Source: Clostridiales bacterium
Lineage (GTDB): Bacteria; Bacillota; Clostridia; Christensenellales; Aristaeellaceae
Direction: 5' to 3'
DNA: 64,000 nucleotides
Assembly: GCA_015056325.1 (NCBI GenBank)
Contig: SVGL01000001.1
Coordinates: 62,001 to 126,000, forward strand
Positions within the stretch are counted from its first letter, which is position 1. Each line of letters starts with the position of its first letter. Under the pieces are notes generated by a model, which saw only the letters and a program-made list of their open reading frames with translations, ran no database searches and was not told the origin of the DNA. Positions 55,452 to 63,403 of the stretch are shown one piece after another. A program made the position numbers and the translations under genes.

Positions 55452-55538
55452 CATATCATGAAGCGTCCGCAAAGGCAGAGGAACCCCACCTGAACGACCC
55501 TCTTGTTATCCCCGTGAGAAGGGGAAAAGGAGACTCCC

Positions 55539-57377
55539 ATGCACAAGAAAACCAACAAACCCCAAGCATTCCCGGCGATGCTCAGGCTGATTCGGGAGAA
55601 CTGGACCAGCTACCTGGGCGCGATGATCGCCACGGTGATGATCGTCATCATTGGCTTCATTACGCCCCTGGTGCTGGCAGAGACCATCGACTTTGTCCTG
55701 GGCACCAAGCCCTCCACGCTGCCCGCGTTTGCCATTTCTGCCATTGAGCAGCTGGGCGGGCGCGAGTTTCTGCGGGCCAACCTGTGGGTGATGGGCCTGG
55801 CGCTGATCCTTCTGAATCTGGTGAACGGCGTATTCACCTATATGAAGGGCCGGTTGTCTGCTGTGGCCAGCGAGAATATCTCCCAGTCCCTGCGTGAGCG
55901 CCTTTATGCTCACCTGCAGCGCCTGCCCTTTGCCTACCACGTCAAGGCAGAGACCGGCGACCTCATCCAGCGCTGCACCTCTGATGTGGACACCATCCGC
56001 CGCTTCCTCTCCGTGCAGGTGATGGAGGTGGTCAATTCGGTGCTGATGATCGTCATTGCCCTGGTGATCCTCCTTCAGCGCAATGTGCAGATCACGCTGC
56101 TCTCCATGGTGCTGGTGCCGCCGCTGTTCGTGTTTGCGACCTGGTTCTTCTCCATGGTGCACAAGTCCTTCAAGGAGGCAGACGAGTGTGAGGGCAAGAT
56201 GTCCGCCGCACTGCAGGAGAACCTCTCCGGTGTGCGCGTGGTGCGCGCCTTTGGCCAGCAGCAGCGCGAAGTGGAGAAGTTCGACGAGAAGAACGCCACC
56301 CTGCGTAAGCGCTGGCTGAAGCTGAACGTCCTCAGCGCCATCTACTGGTCCGGCGGCGATCTGTTCTCTATGCTGCAGAGCATGATCACCCTGCTGGTGT
56401 GCATTGTTTTTGCCGTGCGCGGGGAGATCACCGCGGGCGAACTGATTATCTTCACCAGCTACATCGGCATGCTGCTGTGGCCGGTGCGCTCCCTGGGCCG
56501 TACCCTCAGCGACATGGGCAAGTCCATGGTAGCTATGGGCCGCATCCAGGATATTCTCCATGCCGAGCCCGAACCTGCCGAGCCCGACGCCATCAAGCCC
56601 GACCTCCATGGCGACATCGTCTTTGACCATGTGTCCTTCGCCTATCCGGACGACGGCGTGCCCGTTCTCAAGGACGTGAGCTTCACCATCCCGGCGGGTT
56701 CCACGGCGGCAGTGCTGGGAGGAACGGGCAGCGGCAAATCCACCATGATGTACCTGCTCCAGCGGCTGTATGAACCGACTGCCGGTCGGATTACTATCGG
56801 CGGCGTGGACATCAAAACCATCGACCGCAGTCACCTGCGCAGCCATGTGGGCCTGATCCTGCAGGAGCCCTTCCTGTACTCCAAGACCATCTATGATAAC
56901 GTGGGCATCATCGGTAACCGTGATGAAAAGGGCATCCGCCACGCTGCAGACGTCGCCCGCGCATCCGGCTTCATTGCTAAGGCGGACAAGGGCTGGGAGA
57001 CCCTGGTGGGCGAGCGCGGTGTGACCCTCTCCGGCGGCCAGAAGCAGCGCATTGCCATTGCTCGCACGCTCCTTAAGGACAACCATGTCCTGATTTTCGA
57101 CGACTCCCTCTCCGCGGTGGACACCGAGACCGACGCCCAGATCCGCGCTGCCCTCAAGGGAGAAAAATCCGGTGTGACCACGCTGATTATCTCCCACCGC
57201 GTGACCACTCTGTCCCAGGCGGATATGATTCTTGTGCTGGAGGATGGCCGCATCACCCAGCAGGGTACCCATGAGGAGCTCTGCCGTGAGGAAGGCCTCT
57301 ACCGCCGCATCAACGCCATCCAGAACACCCTTGAAGAAGAACTGACCCAGGCCATCCAGGCCGAGGGAGGTGTGTAA
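55539..57377 (+). CDS. Heterodimeric ABC exporter, subunit with degenerate ATP site
   Basis: A 612-aa half-transporter with six membrane helices (about 1-320) and a nucleotide-binding domain. Walker A is VLGGTGSGKSTMM, the Q-loop GLILQEPFLYS, and the signature VTLSGGQKQR. Walker B is VLIFDDSLSAVDTETD, where the catalytic Glu is replaced by Asp. This substitution marks one partner of asymmetric heterodimers such as BmrC/BmrD, LmrC/LmrD and TM287/288. AAAAGGAG lies 8 nt before the ATG. The partner gene follows after 1 nt. It is expected to export drugs or lipophilic compounds. Confidence 0.92.
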   Translation: MHKKTNKPQAFPAMLRLIRENWTSYLGAMIATVMIVIIGFITPLVLAETIDFVLGTKPSTLPAFAISAIEQLGGREFLRANLWVMGLALILLNLVNGVFTYMKGRLSAVASENISQSLRERLYAHLQRLPFAYHVKAETGDLIQRCTSDVDTIRRFLSVQVMEVVNSVLMIVIALVILLQRNVQITLLSMVLVPPLFVFATWFFSMVHKSFKEADECEGKMSAALQENLSGVRVVRAFGQQQREVEKFDEKNATLRKRWLKLNVLSAIYWSGGDLFSMLQSMITLLVCIVFAVRGEITAGELIIFTSYIGMLLWPVRSLGRTLSDMGKSMVAMGRIQDILHAEPEPAEPDAIKPDLHGDIVFDHVSFAYPDDGVPVLKDVSFTIPAGSTAAVLGGTGSGKSTMMYLLQRLYEPTAGRITIGGVDIKTIDRSHLRSHVGLILQEPFLYSKTIYDNVGIIGNRDEKGIRHAADVARASGFIAKADKGWETLVGERGVTLSGGQKQRIAIARTLLKDNHVLIFDDSLSAVDTETDAQIRAALKGEKSGVTTLIISHRVTTLSQADMILVLEDGRITQQGTHEELCREEGLYRRINAIQNTLEEELTQAIQAEGGV

Positions 57378-57378
57378 T

Positions 57379-59229
57379 ATGCAGTCCTTTCAGGAAGAAG
57401 ACTATACCAAACGGTTTGACCTGTCCCTTTGGAAGAAGATTATCAAGCTGGCCAAGCCCTACCACAAGAACCTGCTGCTGACGATGATCTACATGGCCAT
57501 CTGCGCCGTGATTGACGTCATTCATCCCCGCATGACCGGCTACGCCATGGATACCTTCATCGCAGACGGCACCACGGATGGGCTTGTGGGGTTCTCGATA
57601 GCCTACATCGCCATGGTGGCGGTGCAGGTGTTTGCCATCTACAAGTTCCAGATTCACAGCGGCCGCACCGAGACCGGCACCTGCTATACCATCCGCAAGC
57701 TGGGTTTCCAGAAGCTGCAGGAGCTGCCCTTTTCCTACTATGACCGCATGCCTGTTGGCTATCTCATGTCCCGACTGACCAACGACACCCAGCGCCTGGG
57801 CGATACCATCGGCTGGTCCATTCTGGATCTGTGCTGGGGCATGGTGTTTCTGGTGAGCTGTACAGTCCAGATGCTGCTGCTCAACTGGAAGCTGACGCTG
57901 GTCATCCTGCTCATCCTGCCGCCCCTGGCTATCATCAGCTGGAAGTTCCAGAAGGGCATCCTGGAAAGCTACCGGCAGGTGCGCAAGCGCAATTCCCAGA
58001 TCACCGCCGGCTTCAACGAGGGCATCAACGGCGCAAAGACGACCAAGACCCTGGTGAGAGAGGAGCTCAACATCCAGGAGTTCAACACCGTTTCTGCTGA
58101 CATGAAGAAGGCCTCCGTCCGCGCGGCTACCCTGAGCGCGTTGTTCCTGCCCATCGTGGTGAGCATTGGCTCCATTGGCACGGCATGGGCGCTGTGGCAG
58201 GGCGGATCCTCCATCATCAAGGGCGTGGAGATCATGGGCACGGTGATGACCATCGGCACCCTGCAGGTGTTTGTAAACTACACCGTATCCTTTTTCCAGC
58301 CCGTGCGCGATATTGCCCGAATGTTTGCTGAAATGCAGTCCGCCCAGGCAGCGGCGGAGCGCGTTGTGTCCCTGCTGGAGACCGAGCCGGACATCATTGA
58401 TACCCCCGAGGTGGAGGCCGTCTTCGGCGACAACTTCCATCCCAAGAAGGAAAACTGGCCTGCTCTCATCGGCGACATCGACTTTGAGGACGTGACCTTC
58501 CGCTACAAGGACGGCGAGAAGGTGCTGGAGCACTTCAACCTTCACGTGGAGCATGGCCAGACCATCGCCCTCGTGGGTGAAACAGGCTCCGGCAAGTCCA
58601 CCATCGTCAACCTGATCTGTCGCTTCTATGAACCGACTTCCGGTCGGATTCTGATCGATGGCGCGGACTACCGCACCCGCAGCCAGCTGTGGCTCCAGTC
58701 GAATCTGGGCTATGTGCTGCAGTCGCCCCATCTGTTCTCGGGCACCGTTGCGGACAACATCCGCTACGGCCGTCCGGACGCGACCATTGAGGAAGTCCAT
58801 GCTGCTGCCCGAATGGTCGGCGCGGAGGAGTTCATCCTTGCCATGAAGGACGGCTTTGACGCCAATGTGGGCGAGGGCGGAAACCGCCTCTCCACCGGCC
58901 AGAAGCAGCTGGTCTCCTTTGCCCGCGCGATCCTGACCAACCCGTCCATCTTCGTCCTGGACGAGGCCACCTCCTCCGTTGATACTGAGACCGAGCAGCT
59001 CATCCAGAACGCCATCCAGACCGTGCTCAGCGGGCGCACCAGCTTCATCATTGCCCACCGCCTGTCCACCATCCGCAGCGCTGACCGCATCCTGGTCATC
59101 CAGAACGGGGCAATTACCGAGGACGGCACCCACCGCCAGCTGATCGCCAAGCAGGGCTACTACTACCAGCTCTACACCAACCAGTTCCAGGAAGAGCAGG
59201 GGCTGGATATTCTGGATGGAAAGGCGTAA
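57379..59229 (+). CDS. Heterodimeric ABC exporter, catalytic partner
   Basis: A 616-aa half-transporter. The membrane domain covers about 1-330. The nucleotide-binding domain has Walker A VGETGSGKSTIVN, Q-loop GYVLQSPHLFS, and Walker B IFVLDEATSSVDTETE with the normal catalytic Glu. The signature is the non-consensus RLSTGQKQL instead of LSGGQ. The normal Walker B here and the Asp in the partner, with opposite signature quality, predict one active and one degenerate ATP site in the dimer. GGGAGG lies 8 nt before ATG 57379. A GNAT gene follows after 1 nt. Confidence 0.92.
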   Translation: MQSFQEEDYTKRFDLSLWKKIIKLAKPYHKNLLLTMIYMAICAVIDVIHPRMTGYAMDTFIADGTTDGLVGFSIAYIAMVAVQVFAIYKFQIHSGRTETGTCYTIRKLGFQKLQELPFSYYDRMPVGYLMSRLTNDTQRLGDTIGWSILDLCWGMVFLVSCTVQMLLLNWKLTLVILLILPPLAIISWKFQKGILESYRQVRKRNSQITAGFNEGINGAKTTKTLVREELNIQEFNTVSADMKKASVRAATLSALFLPIVVSIGSIGTAWALWQGGSSIIKGVEIMGTVMTIGTLQVFVNYTVSFFQPVRDIARMFAEMQSAQAAAERVVSLLETEPDIIDTPEVEAVFGDNFHPKKENWPALIGDIDFEDVTFRYKDGEKVLEHFNLHVEHGQTIALVGETGSGKSTIVNLICRFYEPTSGRILIDGADYRTRSQLWLQSNLGYVLQSPHLFSGTVADNIRYGRPDATIEEVHAAARMVGAEEFILAMKDGFDANVGEGGNRLSTGQKQLVSFARAILTNPSIFVLDEATSSVDTETEQLIQNAIQTVLSGRTSFIIAHRLSTIRSADRILVIQNGAITEDGTHRQLIAKQGYYYQLYTNQFQEEQGLDILDGKA

Positions 59230-59230
59230 C

Positions 59231-59674
59231 ATGCAGATCATCGACTACTTCGCCTGTAACGATCAGCCCCACTGGCGCGCCGCCATCGCTGATAACGAGT
59301 GGCGCGCTGCCAAGTACCTCGCCCGGCTGCTGACAAATAGCCAATTTCACCAGGAAGTGGGCGAGGGAACCGTCTACCTGCTGACGGACGGGGACAAGCT
59401 GGTTTCTTTCCTGACCCTCGCTGAGCGCGACTGCGTGGACGTGCCCTACACCCCCTGGATCGGCTTTGTCCACACTGCGCCGGAATACCGCGGCCACCGC
59501 CATGTCGGCAAGCTCATCGACCATGCCTGCGCTGTTGCCCGCGAACATGGCGCAGTACGGGTTTACCTCGCCACCGACCATGTGGGGCTGTATGAGAAGT
59601 ACGGCTTTACCTACCTGGAGAACCGCGTGAGTGTGTATGGGGAGGAAAGCCGCATCTACATCCGCGACCTGTGA
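59231..59674 (+). CDS. GNAT-family N-acetyltransferase
   Basis: A 147-aa acetyltransferase. VYLLTDGDKLVSFLTLAERD is the central beta hairpin. FVHTAPEYRGHRHVGKLIDHA carries the acetyl-CoA loop (variant of RGxGxG), and LYEKYGFTYLEN is the usual C-terminal strand-helix. It starts 1 nt after the ABC partner gene with no separate promoter, so expression depends on the attenuator. The substrate is unknown. Linkage to an exporter suggests detoxification, but this is inference. Confidence 0.85.
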   Translation: MQIIDYFACNDQPHWRAAIADNEWRAAKYLARLLTNSQFHQEVGEGTVYLLTDGDKLVSFLTLAERDCVDVPYTPWIGFVHTAPEYRGHRHVGKLIDHACAVAREHGAVRVYLATDHVGLYEKYGFTYLENRVSVYGEESRIYIRDL

Positions 59675-59686
59675 GAAAGGAATTAC

Positions 59687-60682
59687 ATGCATCATAAATC
59701 CTGGTCAAACCTGAGAAAAAGCCTGGAAGAAGACCGTCTCTGCCCGGCCCTTCGTGGGCGGGTGCAGTACTTCCTGACTCGCTACCATGACGCCCATGAC
59801 GACGAAGGTCGCCTGTGCATCCGGGTGGACGGGAAGGAATACCTGAGTTCGCACCAATGGAACCATCATGAATGGTATCATGATGGTAAGTACCGACGGC
59901 GTACAAGAGAAGAACAGAATCAGAAGGGTCTGTTCTGTTACTGCCAAGTCCTACAGGCCATCGACGCCTACATGGACGAGCTGACCATCGACGAAGCGCT
60001 GTCCTCTGAGGATCCACTCATCCGTCTGTTCGCCGTGCTTGACCGCCGCGTGGGCAAACGCCGTCTGTCTTCGCTTGCTTCCGCCATGGAGAACGAGCCG
60101 GAATGGCTGCAGTTCTTCTACCGGCTGCGGCTGGAGGCGGAGGGGTACAAGCTGCCAATCAGAATTGTGCCGTTGACTTGCGATAACTTCCGTGCTGACT
60201 CGCTGGATGGCTTTATCCGCCATCAGGAGGTCACTGAATGCTGGCGCTGCGTGAACGGCGAATGGCAGCTGCTGCCCATTGCTTTCACCGAGGATTGGGA
60301 TCTTTCGCGCCTGCAGGCGGAAGCCGCTGACGTCCTGCGAGCCATTGCGGCTGGTATTCCTGCCATTGGCGCCTTTGACGGAGAAAAGTTAGTAGGCTTC
60401 GCCCAGCTGGGCGAACATCTTGGCAGCCGTGGACAGTATATCGAGCTGGTCAACTATCATGTGTCTGCACCGTATCGGGGGCAGGGGATCGGCAGGAGGC
60501 TGTTCGCAGCCATCTGTGACGCAGCCCGCAGCCTTAGCGCGGAGAAGCTGTACATCTCGGCCCATTCCTCGAAGGAATCCCAGACGGCGTATCAGGCGCT
60601 TGGCTGCGTGCTGGCGCAGGAGGTCGATGCAAAGCGTGCGGCCAACGAACCCTGCGATGTGCAGATGGAATACGACTTGTAG
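59687..60682 (+). CDS. Fusion of SF0329-like domain and GNAT acetyltransferase
   Basis: A 331-aa two-part protein. Residues 1-150 resemble SF0329-family proteins (SWSNLRKSLEEDRLCPALRGR, QYFLTRYHDAHDDEGR and IRVDGKEYLSSH), a small family of unknown function. Residues about 165-331 are a GNAT domain, with AFDGEKLVGFAQLGEHL, NYHVSAPYRGQGIGRRLFAAI for acetyl-CoA, and YISAHSSKESQTAYQALGCVLA. AAAGGA precedes the ATG. The join seems natural, with no frameshift. The first domain may choose the substrate. It is in the exporter operon, 12 nt after the first GNAT gene. Confidence 0.82.
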   Translation: MHHKSWSNLRKSLEEDRLCPALRGRVQYFLTRYHDAHDDEGRLCIRVDGKEYLSSHQWNHHEWYHDGKYRRRTREEQNQKGLFCYCQVLQAIDAYMDELTIDEALSSEDPLIRLFAVLDRRVGKRRLSSLASAMENEPEWLQFFYRLRLEAEGYKLPIRIVPLTCDNFRADSLDGFIRHQEVTECWRCVNGEWQLLPIAFTEDWDLSRLQAEAADVLRAIAAGIPAIGAFDGEKLVGFAQLGEHLGSRGQYIELVNYHVSAPYRGQGIGRRLFAAICDAARSLSAEKLYISAHSSKESQTAYQALGCVLAQEVDAKRAANEPCDVQMEYDL

Positions 60683-60695
60683 GAGGTTACCGAAC

Positions 60696-61208
60696 ATGAA
60701 TAAGGGACGCATCATCTTCCTTAACGGCGTGACCTCCTCTGGTAAGACCTCTATCGTGGAGGCGCTGCAAAACCGGGATGACTGCTATTTCTATGTTGTC
60801 GCTAACGATCTGTTTGAGCAGATGATCGGTGACAAATTCCTCCAGGAGGATTACTGGCAGCACCTCAGCCGGGTCATTCTGCTGATGTACCACACCGCCA
60901 AGCTGTTCTCCGACATGGGGCATGATGTGCTGATTGATGGTATCCTGGTAGAGCGAACGGAAATCGCGCCTCATTATCAGCAGATGATGGACATCCTTGC
61001 AAACAGTCCGCTACACATAGTTGAGGTGGCCTGTCCGCTGGACATCTGCCGGGCGCGCAACATCGCCCGCAGTGACCGGTACGAGAACCAGTCCGCCGAG
61101 CAAGCCGAACTCATGGCAAAGGACATCCACTATGTCATGACCGTCCATACTGACCAAAATACCCCGGAGGAGTGTGCCGAGGCAATCGTCCGGACGATTA
61201 TGAAATAG
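60696..61208 (+). CDS. Chloramphenicol phosphotransferase-like kinase
   Basis: A 170-aa P-loop kinase. Walker A is NGVTSSGKTSI (about 10-20), and Asp38 in VVANDLFEQM is at the position of the catalytic base in the Streptomyces chloramphenicol 3-O-phosphotransferase. VACPLDICRARNIARSDRYENQS and the C-terminal HTDQNTPEECAEAIV also match that family. TAGGAGG precedes the ATG. Many relatives act on other small molecules, so chloramphenicol is not certain. It is the last gene of the exporter operon and is followed by a terminator. Confidence 0.83.
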   Translation: MNKGRIIFLNGVTSSGKTSIVEALQNRDDCYFYVVANDLFEQMIGDKFLQEDYWQHLSRVILLMYHTAKLFSDMGHDVLIDGILVERTEIAPHYQQMMDILANSPLHIVEVACPLDICRARNIARSDRYENQSAEQAELMAKDIHYVMTVHTDQNTPEECAEAIVRTIMK

Positions 61209-61223
61209 GGACGTAATGCGACA

Positions 61224-61251
61224 AGCCCGGAAGCACTGCTTCCGGGCTATT
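61224..61251 (+). terminator. Terminator of the exporter operon
   Basis: AGCCCGGAAGC and GCTTCCGGGCT form a perfect 11-bp stem with a 3-base loop, followed by ATTTC. It separates the operon from the convergent dacF-like gene. Confidence 0.75.
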
Positions 61252-62373
61252 TCATGCTTGCGGCGTTCCCAGCCAGTTCCGCCAGTACATCAGCCACCGG
61301 GCCGGAAAGTCATCCCGCGCAACGTCTGTTGATGCCACCAGCGGCGTCTCTGCAATGACTACGCCGCCAGCTGTCAGCCGTGCCGTGCCGATGATCTGCC
61401 CGGCCTGAATGGGCGCATCCAGCGTATCGGGCAGGTCGATCTCCACTTGGGGGAGGGTGCCCTTGGGCATTACGCCTGTCAGGTCGGCAGTCAGGATTGC
61501 CTCAACTGATGCGCCGTCTGCGTGGGCAACGGGTATGCTGCCGACGCTTTCGTCCGCGTGCAGCATCGTGACGGCCTCGTACCGTTCGAAGGCCCTGTCC
61601 ATCAGCCGGGCGGCCTCGTTGAACCAGTCGGAGCAGTTCAGCACTACGCCGATGATGCGCATGCCCTCCCGCTCCGCACCGAACACCAGGCAGCGGCCGG
61701 CCTTCTTGGTGTAGCCGGTTTTGATGCCCGTTGCGCCCTCATAGGTGGTTAGCAGCTTGTTCTTGTTGTTGAGCACCCGGTCGTACTCGCGGCCCTCCCA
61801 GGGAATGGTGGCGCGGCTTGTACCGACGATTTCGCGAAATTCCGGGTGGGTCATGGCTTCCCGGGCGATGAGCGCCAGATCGTGAGCGGTGGTGTAATGG
61901 CCTTCACAGGGCAGTCCATGAGGCGTGAGAAACACTGTGTTCTTGCAGCCCAGCTCTGCGGCTCGGGCGGTCATCATGCGGCAGAAGTCCTCCACGGTGC
62001 CGCCGATATGCTCTGCAATGGCGGTGGCTGCGTCGTTGCCGGAGGCCATCATCAGCCCGTAGAGCATCTCCCGCAGAGTGAGGGTCTCGCCCTCCGCCAG
62101 GTAGATGCTGGTGCCCGGCACGCCAAAGGCATTGCGGCTGCAGGTGACAGGTGCGTCCAGGTCGCCATTTTCCAGGGCGAGGAGAGCCGTCATCACCTTG
62201 GTGGTGGAGGCCATGGGCAGTGTCGTTTCCGCGTTGTGTGAGAGCAGCACCCGCCCGCTGGCCTCGTCGATGATCACGCAGGCCTTCGCGCTGGTGCCAA
62301 CCTCTTCGGCGGAGGCGGGGAGGATAGCAAGCAGGCACATCGCGGCCAGCAGCAGGGCACCCAGCCGGCGCAT
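61252..62373 (-). CDS. D-alanyl-D-alanine carboxypeptidase, DacF type
   Basis: A 373-aa penicillin-binding protein of the S11 family that trims the terminal D-Ala of peptidoglycan stems. It has an N-terminal signal peptide (RRLGALLLAAMCLLAILPASA). The active-site Ser56-x-x-Lys59 is in MASTTK, the SxN motif in MMASGNDAA, and the KTG motif in GIKTGYTKKAG. A C-terminal PBP5-like beta domain follows. Start ATG 62373 overlaps the stop of the GerW/YtfJ gene. Placement after sporulation genes suggests the spore-related DacF rather than vegetative DacA. Confidence 0.9.
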   Translation of the reverse strand: MRRLGALLLAAMCLLAILPASAEEVGTSAKACVIIDEASGRVLLSHNAETTLPMASTTKVMTALLALENGDLDAPVTCSRNAFGVPGTSIYLAEGETLTLREMLYGLMMASGNDAATAIAEHIGGTVEDFCRMMTARAAELGCKNTVFLTPHGLPCEGHYTTAHDLALIAREAMTHPEFREIVGTSRATIPWEGREYDRVLNNKNKLLTTYEGATGIKTGYTKKAGRCLVFGAEREGMRIIGVVLNCSDWFNEAARLMDRAFERYEAVTMLHADESVGSIPVAHADGASVEAILTADLTGVMPKGTLPQVEIDLPDTLDAPIQAGQIIGTARLTAGGVVIAETPLVASTDVARDDFPARWLMYWRNWLGTPQA

Positions 62374-62774
62374 CACATCATCCCCGCAGAGCCGGACTTG
62401 TCAAAGATATTCTTTACGTCCTCCATGACGGTGGGGATGAGCTCCACCACCCGGTCTGCCACGGTAGAACAGGTGGCGGGCAGCATGCGGACGCTGCCGT
62501 CCTGCACCACCAGGAAGCCCACCGGCTGCACCGATACACCCGCGCCGCTGCCGCCGGCAAAGGGAAAATCGACGGGCTCGACGGGGTGCTTTGCCTTCTC
62601 CGTGGTGGTCAGATCACCGCCGGCGGTCACATAGCCGAAGGAAACCTTGCTGATGGGGATAATCGTTGCGCCGCCGTGTGCCTCAACAGGATCGCCGACG
62701 ACGGTGTTCACGTCCACCATGTCCTTGATGGATGTCATGGCGGTCTGCATCAGTTCACCAATGGGATGTTCCAT
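62373..62774 (-). CDS. ytfJ: GerW/YtfJ-family sporulation protein
   Basis: A 133-aa protein of the spore-protein family GerW (YtfJ in Bacillus). Typical stretches are NTVVGDPVEAHGGATIIPISKVSFGYVTAGG-like beta segments (about 23-53), a glycine-rich GGSGAGVSVQPVGFLVV, and a C-terminal helix with VMEDVKNIF. It is needed for normal spore germination in Bacillus. It overlaps the preceding DUF2953 gene by 20 nt and the next gene by 1 nt; this three-gene order is common in Clostridia. Confidence 0.92.
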   Translation of the reverse strand: MEHPIGELMQTAMTSIKDMVDVNTVVGDPVEAHGGATIIPISKVSFGYVTAGGDLTTTEKAKHPVEPVDFPFAGGSGAGVSVQPVGFLVVQDGSVRMLPATCSTVADRVVELIPTVMEDVKNIFDKSGSAGMM

Positions 62775-63282
62775 ATGCTGTCCTCGCTTTCTGCCGCAGG
62801 CGGAAGGCCAGCAGCCTCAATATTGTCAGGAGGAGTGTGCCCAGGGTCAGGCGGATTATGCAATGGAGCTGGATGGTGGAATGGGGGCGAAAGAAATCCG
62901 GCTGCACACGGATGCGTATATGACGCCGGTGCAGCTGAGGAATGCAGCACAGTAGTCCCCGCAGGCTGCCGGTCAGCAAGGAGGTGGCAGCAGCATCTCC
63001 GGCACGCAGGAGGAGGAGTGCATCCAGCCTGTCCAGGTGAATGTGCCGCAGAAAGAAACGCCGCGCCTCAGCAGATTCCCGCAGGGCGGTGAAGAGCTTG
63101 CTGCCCCGGTGGAGGCGCTTTTCCCCCGGGGATTGGTTTGCGGACGGCCAGGTGTGACGAAGGAAGGCATACTTCAGCATCACGCGGACCTTGGTGCTGC
63201 CTTGATGGCGCAGATCTGCCTGAAGGGTCAAGGGCAGCAGGAGTACCTCCAGCAACAGCAGCACAGCGAGCAACAGCAGCAT
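62755..63282 (-). CDS. DUF2953-type membrane-associated protein
   Basis: A 175-aa protein with an N-terminal hydrophobic helix (MLLLLAVLLLLEVLLLPLTL) and a basic body. A family-like LRAGDAAATSLLTGSLRGLL is in the middle, and a second hydrophobic segment near residue 145 (LTLGTLLLTILRLLAF) follows. Its position directly before ytfJ/gerW, with a 20-nt overlap, is the usual DUF2953 place. CAAGGAGG precedes ATG 63282. Length is shorter than many relatives. The function is unknown but probably linked to sporulation. Confidence 0.75.
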   Translation of the reverse strand: MLLLLAVLLLLEVLLLPLTLQADLRHQGSTKVRVMLKYAFLRHTWPSANQSPGEKRLHRGSKLFTALRESAEARRFFLRHIHLDRLDALLLLRAGDAAATSLLTGSLRGLLCCIPQLHRRHIRIRVQPDFFRPHSTIQLHCIIRLTLGTLLLTILRLLAFRLRQKARTAYGTSHW

Positions 63283-63339
63283 GGCAGTACCTCCTTGGCT
63301 ATTCTGAACCGGAAAAAACAATGAAACCCATAAACATGA

Positions 63340-63368
63340 TTGACGAAATGGGCGAAAAAAGATATAAT
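63340..63368 (+). promoter_or_regulatory. Promoter of the nucleosidase gene
   Basis: TTGACG at 63340-63345 and TATAAT at 63363-63368 are 17 bp apart. Confidence 0.75.
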
Positions 63369-63403
63369 ATATGCGTATGCCTTTCAGTAAGAGGAGGTAC
63401 CTC

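Noticed and set aside
60696-61208. Firm call of chloramphenicol resistance
   Set aside because: The fold and key residues fit the family, but most relatives are untested and substrate residues cannot be judged by eye.
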